The notes: a model not told the origin generated them from the sequence alone. DNA of 38,276 nt from Actinomycetes bacterium (GCA_021828055.1 JAKATH010000014.1:1-38276), one strand, 5' to 3'; numbered from the stretch's first letter, positions 17,073-26,765 are shown. Made by a program: numbers and translations.

Positions 17073-17941
17073 CAGCCGTCGAGGGAGATGATCGTCTGCG
17101 GCTGCGGGATCGTGTGCTCGCCCTCCGAGCGGGCCACTGCAGTCCCGAGCGAGAGGAACTCGATCGTGTGGTCGCCCCACATGTGGCTTTTCTCCTCGAG
17201 CCGCACCCCGACGATTCCGGTGGCGGAAAGCTCGTTGGCCTCGTCCTGCATGCGGGTCATCGCAAGCTCGCGAGCCTCGTAGAGCGCCTGGGTGAAGTTT
17301 GGAAGCTCGGCGTTGCGGCCCGTGCTTCGCAGCGTCTGGCCGAGTCCGCGGTGCGCGATGTGGTAAACGCACGTCCCCATGACGAGCCCCAGCGGAACGT
17401 GACCGGTCTGCATCAGGATCCAGAAGTCCTGTCCTGACAGGTCGGACGTGAAGGGCTTCCCGTGCCGGTTCCGGTAGGAGTGGCCGTCCTCCGCCTTGAT
17501 CGCGGTGCCGACTGCAATGAACTCCGCGGTGTCCGAGCCCCACTCGTAGTAGTTGACGTCGAGACGGACACCTACGACGCCGTCCGCCCCGAGCTCGGAA
17601 GCCTCGGCGTCCATGCGGTCCATCGCGAGCTGACGCGCCTCGTACATCGCTTGGGTGAGCTTGGACAGCTCCTGGCTCTGCGACCACTTCCTGGTCTGGA
17701 TTCCGAGGTGATAGATCGAGCTTCCCATGACAAAGCCCAGAGGATGGAAGCCCACCTCCTTGATGAGCAGGAACTCGTTGACGGAGAGGTCAGAGGTGAA
17801 CATCCCCTTGTGCCCGGGGCGGTCCTCGAGCTCGGCGAGCCGCCGGCTGGCGTCCCGGGGGAGACCTTCCGGGAGGGGCGCGTCGGTTGCGTCTTCGGGA
17901 TGGGGGAGATCCGCCCCTGCTTGGCCTGGGCTCTCGGTCAC
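17072..17941 (-). CDS. Tandem two-domain YbjQ-like protein
   Basis: Two similar halves: SDLSVNEFLLIKEVGFHPLGFVMGSSIYHLG...LTQAMYEARQLAMDRMDAEASELGADGVVGVRLD and SDLSGQDFWILMQTGHVPLGLVMGTCVYHIA...FTQALYEARELAMTRMQDEANELSATGIVGVRLE. Confidence 0.8.
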   Translation of the reverse strand: MTESPGQAGADLPHPEDATDAPLPEGLPRDASRRLAELEDRPGHKGMFTSDLSVNEFLLIKEVGFHPLGFVMGSSIYHLGIQTRKWSQSQELSKLTQAMYEARQLAMDRMDAEASELGADGVVGVRLDVNYYEWGSDTAEFIAVGTAIKAEDGHSYRNRHGKPFTSDLSGQDFWILMQTGHVPLGLVMGTCVYHIAHRGLGQTLRSTGRNAELPNFTQALYEARELAMTRMQDEANELSATGIVGVRLEEKSHMWGDHTIEFLSLGTAVARSEGEHTIPQPQTIISLDG

Positions 17942-18393
17942 GTGCCGTTTCCTATCACAAGCGACTCGAGGGCAACCCTCGTGGACTCGGTCGTCTGGGC
18001 TTCCGAGCGCAACGCGCCAAGCAGCCGGCGAAGCCACTCGTCGGTGCCCACGCGGCTTGATCGGATGCGGATCCCCCCGCTGCTCCTGCTGACGGTGCAT
18101 TCCAGACTTCCTCGATCGACCGTCGCGTCGAACTGGTCGTCTCCGAGGAGGATGGAGACCTGACGGATGTCCTCGCTCTTCCGAAAGCGGCCGGCTCGCT
18201 CGACCGCGAGCCGCTCGCCCAGCGCTCCCGAGAGCCTCGTCACCAGCACGCGCAAGAGGACGCGCACATCTCCATCGTCCGCGTGCAGGGAGGACGCGAG
18301 CAGGTCGAGGTCGAGATCCCCGCCGTCTTCGGCGCCTGCCATCACAACGTGCAGGCTATCGCCGGGCCACCTGGAACGCTTCCCCACCGTCAT
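17938..18393 (-). CDS. Hypothetical protein, first gene of the YbjQ-like operon
   Basis: MTVGKRSRWPGDSLHVVMAGAEDGGDLDLDLLASSLHADDGDVRVLLRVLVTRLSG...; stop overlaps the next GTG start. Confidence 0.6.
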   Translation of the reverse strand: MTVGKRSRWPGDSLHVVMAGAEDGGDLDLDLLASSLHADDGDVRVLLRVLVTRLSGALGERLAVERAGRFRKSEDIRQVSILLGDDQFDATVDRGSLECTVSRSSGGIRIRSSRVGTDEWLRRLLGALRSEAQTTESTRVALESLVIGNGT

Positions 18394-18481
18394 GGTCCCG
18401 CAACATCGAGCGCGGTGTGGGTCCTCCCGCTCGCCAATTGGGGTCCAAGCCAGGTGATGGCGCGCGTAGTATCGTGACGGT

Positions 18482-19204
18482 GTGGAAGTCAGCCGTAACG
18501 GGCTCGCGCGATTCTTCGAGGTGGTCCTTCCGCACCTGAACGAGGTCCAGCGCAGGGTGGTCGCCGGTGCGATGTCCGAGATGCTCGGACGCGGAGCCAA
18601 GAGCGCGGTGGCGGAGGCGTCGGGCATGAGCCGCAACACGGTGATCAAGGCAGCGCGCGAGGTCGGAGCCGGCATCGAGCCATCGAAGCGGCTCCGTGCC
18701 GTGGGCGGGGGGGACAAGCCGCTCACCGACAAGCAGCCCCAGCTCCTCCGAGCCCTCGAGGAGCTGGTCGCCCCCGAGACTCGGAGCAACCCGGTGTCCT
18801 TGGTGCGCTGGACGTCGAAGTCCTCGACCGAGCTCGCCGACGAGCTCGCCCGCCAGGGTTTCTCGGTCTCCTCCCGCACGGTGCTCCGCATCTTGCACCG
18901 GCTCGGCTACTCGCTTCGGGCCAGCGCCAAGGTGGCCGAAGGTGCCCAGCAAATAGATCGCGACGCACAGCTCCGACACGTCGACCACCAGGCGCAGCGC
19001 TTCTCGGACGACGGCCAGCCCGCGATCGGCGTCGACGCCGAGACGTAGAGCTCATCGGCGACTCCCAAGGCGCTCGGGCGGAGCGCCAGCCCCGAGGCGA
19101 GCCCGATGCGGTCCGGGTCCAACGCCGAGCTCGCTGCCGTTCCGCTCGTCCCGCACGACTGGCACGGTGACTGCACCATCACCGCGCATCCAGACGCGGC
19201 GTGA
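18482..19204 (+). pseudogene. ISAzo13-type transposase remnant with internal deletion
   Basis: N-terminal part MEVSRNGLARFFEVVLPHLNEVQRRVVAGAMSEMLGRGAKSAVAEASGMSRNTVIKA...DRDAQLRHVDHQAQ...GVDAE-stop (19048); then, same frame, C-terminal-like NAELAAVPLVPHDWHGDCTITAHPDAA-stop (19204). Catalytic middle absent. Confidence 0.75.
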
Positions 19205-19222
19205 GCGCTTAAAGTTGACGGC

Positions 19223-21082
19223 ATGTCCCTTCGGCGAGCGGTCCCGTCGCGCCGCGGAGACGACAGGGAACCTCAGGAAGAGGCCATCGTTCCTGGGCCC
19301 GGCGCCCGCAAGGACGACCGCTACAAGTGGGTCGTCCTCACGAACACGACCCTCGGCATGATGATGGCGACCATCGACACGTCGATCATGTTGATCGCGT
19401 TGCCCGACGTCTTCCGGGGAATCGGCATCGATCCGCTGAAGGCTGGCAACAGCTTCTACCTCCTGTGGATGATCCTCGGGTTCATGGTCGTGACGAGCGT
19501 CCTCGTGGTGAGCCTCGGCCGCCTGGGAGACATGTTCGGCCGGGTGCGGATGTACAACCTGGGCTTCGCGATCTACACCTTCTTCTCGCTCGTGCTCGGC
19601 GTGACCTGGATGCACGGCACGTCGGCGGCGATCTGGCTGGTCGTGATGCGGCTCTTCCAGGGAGTGGGAGCGGCGTTCCTCATCGCGAACTCCTCCGCGA
19701 TCCTGACGGACGCGTTCCCGCCAGGGCAGCGCGGTATGGCGCTCGGCATCAACCAGATCACCGGCATCGCAGGGACGTTCATCGGTCTGGTGCTGGGCGG
19801 CGTGCTCGGACCGATCAACTGGCATCTGATCTTCTATGTCTCGGTGCCCGTGGGAGTCTTCTGCACGGTCTGGGCGTACACGAGGCTGCGTCAAGTGCCT
19901 CGACGCGAGCATGCCAAGGTGGACTGGATCGGGAACGTCACCTTCTCGCTCGGCCTGGTCTTGTCAATGGTCGGCATCACCTATGGGATCCAGCCGTACG
20001 GCGGGCAGCCCATGGGCTGGGAGAGCCCGTTCGTCGACGGATGTCTCGGCGGAGGCGTCTTTCTGATCGTCGTGTTCGCGCTGATCGAGCAGAGGGTCGC
20101 CGACCCGATGTTCCGCCTGCGTCTCTTCCGCATACGTGCCTTCACTGCGGGCAGTCTGTCGTCCTTCCTGTCGGCCGTCGGCAGGGGGGGACTCATGTTC
20201 ATGCTGATCATCTGGCTGCAGGGCATCTGGCTGCCGCTGCACGGCTACAGCTTCACCCGGACTCCGCTCTGGGCCGGTATCTACATGCTGCCGCTCACTG
20301 GCGGGTTCCTCCTCGCGGGTCCGGTCTCAGGGATCCTCTCGGACCGCTTCGGCTCGAGGCCGTTCGCGTCGGGGGGGATGCTCGCCGCCGCGGTGACCTT
20401 CGTGTTGCTCGAGGCGCTGCCGGTCGACTTCTCCTACTGGACCTTCGCGCTTCTCCTCCTCATGAACGGCATGGCCATGGGGGCATTCGCAGCGCCCAAT
20501 CGCGCAGGTGTGATGAACAGCCTGCCGCCCCAACACCGAGGCGTGGGTTCGGGGATGAATTCCACGTTCCAGAACTCGGCGCAGGTGCTCTCGATCGGGA
20601 TCTTCTTCACCCTCATGATCGTCGGCCTCTCCTCAGCGTTGCCCAGCGCGCTGGAGCACGGGCTGATTGCACACGGGGTGCCTGCTGCAGCGGCCGTGAA
20701 GGTCTCAACGCTTCCGCCGGTCTCGGTCCTTTTCGCTGCGTTCCTCGGCTACAGCCCGATCCAGCACTTGCTCGGGAGCTCTGTCCTGGCTCGCCTCCCT
20801 GCCGCCAGCGCGCGCGCCTTGACGAGCAGGTCCTTCTTCCCTCATCTGATCACCAGCTCGTTCCGGAGCGGGCTCCACGCAGCCTTCGATTTCGCCATCG
20901 TCGCCTGCCTGGTCGCCGCAGGCGCGTCGTGGTTGCGCGGTGGGAAGTACACGTACGTCGAGCGAGACGTGAGTGGAGCCGCGCGTGCGACTTCGCTGAC
21001 GATCGACGGCGGCAGTACGGGTACGAGCGACCGTGAGCCCGGGGGAACGGGAGCCCTCGGGAAAGCAGAGCCGCGGATTTAG
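19223..21082 (+). CDS. MFS transporter, DHA2 (EmrB/QacA-like)
   Basis: VVLTNTTLGMMMATIDTSIMLIALPDVFRGIGIDPLKAGNSFYLLWMILGFMVVTSVLVVSLGRLGDMFGRVRMYNLGF; many TM segments. Confidence 0.92.
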   Translation: MSLRRAVPSRRGDDREPQEEAIVPGPGARKDDRYKWVVLTNTTLGMMMATIDTSIMLIALPDVFRGIGIDPLKAGNSFYLLWMILGFMVVTSVLVVSLGRLGDMFGRVRMYNLGFAIYTFFSLVLGVTWMHGTSAAIWLVVMRLFQGVGAAFLIANSSAILTDAFPPGQRGMALGINQITGIAGTFIGLVLGGVLGPINWHLIFYVSVPVGVFCTVWAYTRLRQVPRREHAKVDWIGNVTFSLGLVLSMVGITYGIQPYGGQPMGWESPFVDGCLGGGVFLIVVFALIEQRVADPMFRLRLFRIRAFTAGSLSSFLSAVGRGGLMFMLIIWLQGIWLPLHGYSFTRTPLWAGIYMLPLTGGFLLAGPVSGILSDRFGSRPFASGGMLAAAVTFVLLEALPVDFSYWTFALLLLMNGMAMGAFAAPNRAGVMNSLPPQHRGVGSGMNSTFQNSAQVLSIGIFFTLMIVGLSSALPSALEHGLIAHGVPAAAAVKVSTLPPVSVLFAAFLGYSPIQHLLGSSVLARLPAASARALTSRSFFPHLITSSFRSGLHAAFDFAIVACLVAAGASWLRGGKYTYVERDVSGAARATSLTIDGGSTGTSDREPGGTGALGKAEPRI

Positions 21083-21113
21083 CGAGCGGCCGAGACTGCC
21101 CGCAAGGGGCGGG

Positions 21114-21332
21114 TCAGGAGTCGAGGTTCCCGGCGCGTCCTGCACGCCGGCCCATGTGCCATCCCCCGCAGAAGGCGCACTCGTAGACACCCAGCTCGGT
21201 GCCCGAATCCTTCGACCGCTCGTCCGCGGCCACGAGTGCGTCGGCTCGACTCGGGTAGCGCACCTTGGGCTGGCCGTCCTCCCGCCAGTGCGAGGCGTCG
21301 ATCGCAAGCGGTCGGTGAGGGCCACGCGGCAC
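21114..21332 (-). CDS. Small Zn-ribbon-like hypothetical protein
   Basis: KVRYPSRADALVAADERSKDSGTELGVYECAFCGGWHMGRR; GTG start at 21332 chosen over ATG at 21404. Confidence 0.55.
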   Translation of the reverse strand: MPRGPHRPLAIDASHWREDGQPKVRYPSRADALVAADERSKDSGTELGVYECAFCGGWHMGRRAGRAGNLDS

Positions 21333-21426
21333 CCGCTCAGTCTGCCCGCAACGGGAGCGCACCGATACGCGGTCCGGACGAGATCCATGCACCCACATCG
21401 GCACTCAGCGTGCTTCAGGACGAACA

Positions 21427-21496
21427 AGATGCAGCAGCGAAGATGCAGGAGCGAAGATGCGGCAGCGAAGATGCAGCAGCGAAGATGCAGGAGCGA
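21427..21496 (+). repeat. 14-bp tandem repeat, 5 copies
   Basis: agatgc(a/g)g(c/g)agcga at 21427, 21441, 21455, 21469, 21483. Confidence 0.95.
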
Positions 21497-21733
21497 GAGG
21501 CTGGTACGCTCTCGTACAATAAGATTACACGATGGTGGTGACAGCATTGCGATCACGTGAAGATGTCGTGGTCACGAAGCTGTCATGGGGCTTCACACCC
21601 CCGAGCACGGCCATACGGCGGCCGGCAACGAGCAGGGTCCGCATCCAATGGCAACCGTCGAATTCACACCGGAGTGTCAACTTTCGTTGTCCTACTTGAC
21701 GAGGGCACGACCCCTCGCTAGACAGAGGTTCCC

Positions 21734-22951
21734 GTGACCGTCTTCAGGCGTGCCTTCGCGGCCGGTTCGGAGTCGGCGCGACAGGGCGCGGCGTTGCCGG
21801 CGAGAGCCGCGACGCCCGCCCTGTGCAGCCTCGGAGTGGCAGCGATGCTCGTCGCAACGCTGTGTGCGGTCGGCGCGCCCGCAGGGGCGGACACCCCTAT
21901 GAGCCTCCAGGAACAGGCGGCGGCGCTCTCGCGGCAGATGTTGCTCGAGCAGCTCCAGATCGGCGGGTTCCAGCAGCAGCGTGCCGCTGACATGAAGGGC
22001 GTCGTAGCGGACGATGCACGGCTGCAGCGGCTGAAGATGCGGCTCCTCGAGTTGCAGCACCGAATCGGTGCGGACCGCGCGCGGCTGCGTAGTGCCGCGG
22101 TCAGAGCCTACGTGGAGGGCGGGACGCAGGCCGGTGGCGTGAACGCGCTCTTTGCCGACACGCCCTCGGACAATGCAAGCGCCGTGTATGCCCAGGTGAT
22201 GAATGCGGATCTCGGCTTGTCGCTGGTCCGGCTCCAGTTCGACGTGCGAGCGCTGCATGCGGAAGCAGTGATGGAACAAGAGGTCTCGGCAGGGGCGCAG
22301 CGCCAGCTGCGCGGCGCGAACGTGGCGCTCATGGCAGCGCGGTCGACGCAGCTGCAGCTTGCGCAGCAACGCGCCAGCGTGGCTGGCGCGCTCGCGGCGG
22401 CACAGCAGCAGGCGCTGATCGCTTCGCGAGAGGCGGCTGCGCGGGCCTCGTCGGTGTCCAAGGGCCAGGACGTTCGGGCCTCCGCTGCCTCCAAATTGTC
22501 GACTGGATTGGCGTCGACCGCGTCATCCCCCGCGACGCCGCCGGCCCCCGCGACGCCGCCGGCCCCCGCGGCCACCCCGACGCCGCCGGCCACCCCGACG
22601 CCGCCGGCCCCCGCGGCCACCCCGACGCCGCCGGCCCCCGCGACGCCGCCGGCTCCCGCGGCCGCCCCGACAACGGCGACAGGTGCCCTGCCCACGCTGA
22701 ACACGTTCCTCAGTTGCGTGGTCCAGGCCGAGTCGGGCGGGAACTACCAAGCGGTCTCGCCCACAGGGCAGTACATGGGTGCGTTCCAGTTCGGGCAGGC
22801 GACGTGGAACATCGCCGCGGGGTTGGCGGGGATGCCGGCGCTCGTCGGTGTCCCGCCCTACCAAGCGTCCATACGAGACCAGGACCTGCTTGCGATTGCG
22901 CTCTACAACGCCGACGGCGAGCAGCCCTGGTACGACCCCTGCAGAAACTGA
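21734..22951 (+). CDS. Secreted coiled-coil protein with C-terminal transglycosylase/Rpf-like domain
   Basis: N-terminal hydrophobic signal, coiled coil, Pro-rich linker, then FLSCVVQAESGGNYQAVSPTGQYMGAFQFGQATWNIAA...ALYNADGEQPWYDPC. Confidence 0.85.
   Translation: MTVFRRAFAAGSESARQGAALPARAATPALCSLGVAAMLVATLCAVGAPAGADTPMSLQEQAAALSRQMLLEQLQIGGFQQQRAADMKGVVADDARLQRLKMRLLELQHRIGADRARLRSAAVRAYVEGGTQAGGVNALFADTPSDNASAVYAQVMNADLGLSLVRLQFDVRALHAEAVMEQEVSAGAQRQLRGANVALMAARSTQLQLAQQRASVAGALAAAQQQALIASREAAARASSVSKGQDVRASAASKLSTGLASTASSPATPPAPATPPAPAATPTPPATPTPPAPAATPTPPAPATPPAPAAAPTTATGALPTLNTFLSCVVQAESGGNYQAVSPTGQYMGAFQFGQATWNIAAGLAGMPALVGVPPYQASIRDQDLLAIALYNADGEQPWYDPCRN
22530..22664 (+). repeat. 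In-frame GC-rich linker repeat (PATPPAP/ATPTPPAPA)
   Basis: Iterated acgccgccggcccccgcg and ccaccccgacgccgccgg blocks between the coiled coil and lytic domain. Confidence 0.85.
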
Positions 22952-23048
22952 GCCCTGAAGACGACCGTCACGTGCCCGACCGCCGCCTGGCGGGGACTTG
23001 CCGGCACGCAGAATGTCGCTACGCCTCCCATCGCGTAAGGTGCCGGAC

Positions 23049-23816
23049 GTGACGATGGTCGGGGCGACCGGCGACGCGATGGGCGTGGCCGTCGTGACGG
23101 GGGCGACGAGTGGCATCGGCGAGGCTACGGCGCGCCGGCTCGCAGGACTCGGGTTCGACGTGGTGATCGGCGCCCGCCGAGAGGACCGACTTCGTGCAGT
23201 CGCGCGCGATATCGGTGCTCGATACGCCGTGCTGGACGTCGCCGAGGCTGTGTCGGTCGACCGGTTCTGCGCGGGCATCGACGCGTGTCGAGTCCTCGTC
23301 AACAACGCCGGGGGTGCGCTCGGGCTCGACCGGATCGAGGTTGCCGACGAGGACGAGTGGCGGGCCATGTACGAGACGAATGTCCTTGGTACGCTTCGCA
23401 TGACGAAACGGCTTCTCCCGTTGCTGGAAGCGAGCGGGAACGGGCACGTCGTGACGGTGGGGTCCATCGCCGGCTACGAGCCCTACGCTGGTGGTGCGGG
23501 CTACAACGCGGCGAAGTTCGCTGAACGTGCTTTCTCGAATGTGTTGCGAATAGAGCTCCTCGGCCGGCCCATCAGGGTCTCGGAGATCGATCCCGGCATG
23601 GTCCAGACGGAGTTCAGCACGATCCGCTTCCGCGGTGACGAGGAACGGGCCAGGTCGGTCTACCGCGGGATGACGCCCCTGAGCGCAGAAGACGTCGCAG
23701 AGTGCATCGCATTCGTCGTGACCAGACCCCCGCACGTGAACATCGACGCGCTCGTCGTGTTGGCGCGAGACCAATCCGGCGCGACGACGGTCCATAGACG
23801 CGAGGCAAGCACTTGA
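23049..23816 (+). CDS. SDR family oxidoreductase
   Basis: VAVVTGATSGIGEATARRLAGLGFDVVIGARR, NNAGGALG, GSIAGYEPYAGGAGYNAAKFAERAF. Confidence 0.92.
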   Translation: MTMVGATGDAMGVAVVTGATSGIGEATARRLAGLGFDVVIGARREDRLRAVARDIGARYAVLDVAEAVSVDRFCAGIDACRVLVNNAGGALGLDRIEVADEDEWRAMYETNVLGTLRMTKRLLPLLEASGNGHVVTVGSIAGYEPYAGGAGYNAAKFAERAFSNVLRIELLGRPIRVSEIDPGMVQTEFSTIRFRGDEERARSVYRGMTPLSAEDVAECIAFVVTRPPHVNIDALVVLARDQSGATTVHRREAST

Positions 23817-24994
23817 GCGCGCTCGACGACCTTCTCGTGCGCGCAGACGCTCGGGCAGCTCAGCGCTTGCACAGTGTTCGCGACGCGCGGCGCGCGGCGC
23901 GCAGAAGGCTGCCAGCTGTGGTCTTCGACTACGTGGACGGCGGGGCCGACGACGAGGTGACGATGCGGCGGAACGAGGACGCGTTTGCCGCGGTGGCGTT
24001 CCGGCCCAAGATGGCGTCGGGGAACGTCGAGCCGCGCCTCGGCGTGACGGTGCTCGGGACGGAGATCGACTTCCCCGTGCTGCTCGCGCCGTGTGGGCTG
24101 GTCCGGCTGCTCCATGCCGACGGTCCGACGGGGGTGGCGCGCGCGGCGGCGTCGAGGGGCACCGTTTCGGTCCTGAGCACCGTCTCGGGGAGCCCGGTGG
24201 AGGTCGTTGCCGGCGAATCGAAGGCGCCCCTCTGGTTCCAGCTGTACTCGTCAGCCGGTCTCTCGGAAGCGGATTCGCTGTGCGACCGGGCTGCCGCCGC
24301 AGGCGTCGACGTGCTCATGGTCACCGTTGACACGCCGACGCTCGGCAACCGCGAGCGCGACGTCCGCCACGGGGTGGCGCCTCCGCTTCGTGTCGATGCG
24401 CACAACGCGGTGCCGCTCGGGCTGCAGGTCCTGGCCCGCCCGCGCTGGGCGGCGCAGCTCGCGGCGACCGGCATCCGGCTCTCGAGGAAGGGGGCCGGGC
24501 CGGTGGGGCACGGCAGCGGGCTGCTCAGCTCCGTCGCGTCGCCGTTCTCGTGGGACGATTTGGTGCATGTTCGCAACCGCTGGCACGGCCAGTTCGTCGT
24601 GAAGGGTGTCCTCTCGGGAGCGGACGCACGCCGGGCGGTCGATTCGGGGGCGGACGCCGTCGTCGTCTCGAACCACGGCGGGCGTCAGCTCGACGGTGCC
24701 CCGGCGACCCTGCAAACGCTCCCTGGGGTCGTCGCGGCTGTCGGCGGCGACGTGGAGGTGCTCATCGACGGAGGAATCCGCCGCGGGTCGCACGTGGTCG
24801 CGGCGCTCGCCCTCGGCGCCCGCGCCGTGCTGATCGGGCGCCCCTACCTCTTCGGACTCGCCTCCGCTGGAGAGCAGGGGGTTGTGCGAATCCTCGACAT
24901 CCTTCGCGCGGAGATGCACCGGACGATGGTCCTCATGGGCTGCTCGTCCGTGGACCAGCTCAGCCCGGACTGGCTGGAGGTGCCCAGGACCTGA
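23813..24994 (+). CDS. FMN-dependent alpha-hydroxy-acid oxidizing protein
   Basis: PAVVFDYVDGGADDEVTMRRN, LWFQLYSS, VVKGVLSGADARRAVDSGADAVVVSNHGGRQLDG, IDGGIRRGSHVVAALALGARAVLIGRPYLFGL; TTGA overlap with the SDR stop. Confidence 0.93.
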   Translation: MSALDDLLVRADARAAQRLHSVRDARRAARRRLPAVVFDYVDGGADDEVTMRRNEDAFAAVAFRPKMASGNVEPRLGVTVLGTEIDFPVLLAPCGLVRLLHADGPTGVARAAASRGTVSVLSTVSGSPVEVVAGESKAPLWFQLYSSAGLSEADSLCDRAAAAGVDVLMVTVDTPTLGNRERDVRHGVAPPLRVDAHNAVPLGLQVLARPRWAAQLAATGIRLSRKGAGPVGHGSGLLSSVASPFSWDDLVHVRNRWHGQFVVKGVLSGADARRAVDSGADAVVVSNHGGRQLDGAPATLQTLPGVVAAVGGDVEVLIDGGIRRGSHVVAALALGARAVLIGRPYLFGLASAGEQGVVRILDILRAEMHRTMVLMGCSSVDQLSPDWLEVPRT

Positions 24995-25024
24995 GTGCGA
25001 CGGCGTGACGGAGCTCCACTCGCC

Positions 25025-25945
25025 CTACCGGTACGAGAAGGCGAGCGCGTTCGATCTCCCGCTTTCGGTGAGCAGGCTCAGGTACATCGTCCCCGGGCGG
25101 CCGCCGAGGTCGGGTACCGTCACGGTGCAGGACGTCTGCGATCGGCAACTCGTCGGCGCGGCGGTTCCTCCGAAGTACGCGAGAACTTGGCCGTTCCTGC
25201 TGAACAATCCCGAGCCGCGGACCACGACGCGCTGACCCACCCTTCCCGAGGAAGGTGAGACGGCTGTGAGTCGTGGGCCGGCCGCAGTGCCGGCCGCGGC
25301 GGACGTCGGGCTGGCCGCAGTGCCGACCGCAGGGCCGGCCGCGGCGGACGTCGGGGTCGTTGTCGTATGCAACGGCTGTGACGGCACCGTTGGCGCCGCT
25401 CCGCTCGTCGCAGCGCGCGAGTGTGAGGGGCGGTGAGGCGACCGGTTGCTCGTCCGGGGACGCTCGACCTGACCTTGGCTGGCCCGAGTGGGTCTCGAAG
25501 CAGGCGGCCCGACGTACGCAGGTGACCGGAGCGCCAGCGCGAGCGCGATGCCGGCGACGGAAAGGACGAGGACGCCGGCAGCGGCCATGAGCAGCGCCGA
25601 CGAGGGGCGACCGCCGGGCGCCCATCGCTCGAGCCCCCATCGCGCGCGCCGGGCGCCTGCCGCCCGATCCCGGATGGTCGGCTCATGCGTGGCACCTGGG
25701 GTGGTGACCGACGTTCGGGACGGGACCGGCACGCCGCGAGGCGCCCGCAGCGGGCGACCGCCCGCCGTCGCGCGCGAGACGAGCCGCCGCGGCCCGGTCT
25801 CCTCGTCGCCTTCGTCCCAGCCGGTCTCGCCGTCGTAGGTGCGGGCCCGCCTGGCCGCGCTTGCCATCGCGGCGAGCGCCCGGAGGCTCGGCTCCCCAGG
25901 CGAGGGTGCCCGTGGCCCAGGCTGCGTCCGGGAGCCGCGGCTCAT
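25025..25945 (-). CDS. Single-pass membrane protein with C-terminal IPT/TIG-like domain
   Basis: TM ALLMAAAGVLVLSVAGIALALAL; PRLTAVSPSSGRVGQRVVVRGSGLFSRNGQVLAYFGG. Confidence 0.7.
   Translation of the reverse strand: MSRGSRTQPGPRAPSPGEPSLRALAAMASAARRARTYDGETGWDEGDEETGPRRLVSRATAGGRPLRAPRGVPVPSRTSVTTPGATHEPTIRDRAAGARRARWGLERWAPGGRPSSALLMAAAGVLVLSVAGIALALALRSPAYVGPPASRPTRASQGQVERPRTSNRSPHRPSHSRAATSGAAPTVPSQPLHTTTTPTSAAAGPAVGTAASPTSAAAGTAAGPRLTAVSPSSGRVGQRVVVRGSGLFSRNGQVLAYFGGTAAPTSCRSQTSCTVTVPDLGGRPGTMYLSLLTESGRSNALAFSYR
25276..25356 (-). repeat. 45-bp imperfect repeat, about 2 copies (TSAAAG linker)
   Basis: gccggccgcggcggacgtcggg at 25289 and 25334; period is 15 codons. Confidence 0.8.
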
Positions 25946-26249
25946 GCCGGGTAGCTTTCCCCGGGCACTCCGATCTCTCACACGACCATGATGGGCCCAG
26001 TCGAGGCGGAGGTGTCAGCAGGCGGGCCGAGGCGTGGACGTCGATGCCCGCGCAGGGAGCCGTCGCGCGCCATGAGGAAGAGGTGTGGGCGCCCTCGGGT
26101 CGCAGCTCGCACCCGGGAGGACCGGGCTCCTCGTCGCCGGCCGTCGGCGAGTCGCTCTTCAGCGCTTTCGTCGGACGAGACGTCCAGGCCACCACAGTCG
26201 TGCGCTCGTTCGATCACCGAGGCCGGCAGCCCGACCGCCACCCTGCCGC

Positions 26250-26765
26250 CTACCAGCGGTCCCAGTGCACCACGTCCTCGAACGGACGTCGGTCGGGACG
26301 GTCGATCGGGCGAAGCGGCCGGTCCGCCGGGTGACCGAGCGCGATGAGGTAGGGGCAGAGATGGCCCTCAGGAAGGCCGAGCACGCGCTTGGCCTCATTC
26401 TGGTCATCGACCGCGGCGTGCCCGGAAGCGATCGCCAGGTCGGCCGCCGCGAGCATGATGTACGCGGTCACCTGCCCGAGGTCGTACTGCAGCAGATGGG
26501 CGCGCTTGTCGTCCTCCGGATCGGCAGCCACGAGCGCGATGGTCGCGGCGGACGCGGCGACGTGTCCCGCCCCGCGCCAGACGGTCGCGAGCTCGCCGAG
26601 CTGCTGACGGTCGGTCACCACGACGAAGTGCCATGGCTGCCAGTTCGTCGACGATGGCGCGCGCCGTCCGGCTTCGAGGATCCGCTCGAGATCTGCTCTC
26701 GTCACCGGCTCGTCGGTGTACTGGCGGACGTTGCGCCGTGCCCTGATGGCGTCCCAAGTCTCCAT
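26250..26765 (-). CDS. Nitroreductase family protein
   Basis: METWDAIRARRNVRQYTDEPVTRADLERILEAGRRAPSSTNWQPWHFVVVTD; GLPEGHLCPYLIALGHPAD. Confidence 0.93.
   Translation of the reverse strand: METWDAIRARRNVRQYTDEPVTRADLERILEAGRRAPSSTNWQPWHFVVVTDRQQLGELATVWRGAGHVAASAATIALVAADPEDDKRAHLLQYDLGQVTAYIMLAAADLAIASGHAAVDDQNEAKRVLGLPEGHLCPYLIALGHPADRPLRPIDRPDRRPFEDVVHWDRW

Noticed and set aside
21500-21733. Possible c-di-AMP (ydaO) riboswitch upstream of the Rpf-like gene
   Set aside because: Such riboswitches often precede rpf-type genes in actinobacteria, but I could not recognise the conserved core; an Infernal search with the ydaO covariance model would decide.
23813-24994. MftD (pre-mycofactocin synthase) and link to the radical SAM gene at 26901
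   Set aside because: Sequence fits a general alpha-hydroxy-acid oxidase; no mftA/B-like genes nearby and the radical SAM resembles TIGR04053 rather than MftC.
25978-26241. 87-aa minus-strand ORF between the IPT and nitroreductase genes
   Set aside because: No domain, compositionally biased, no convincing ribosome-binding site.
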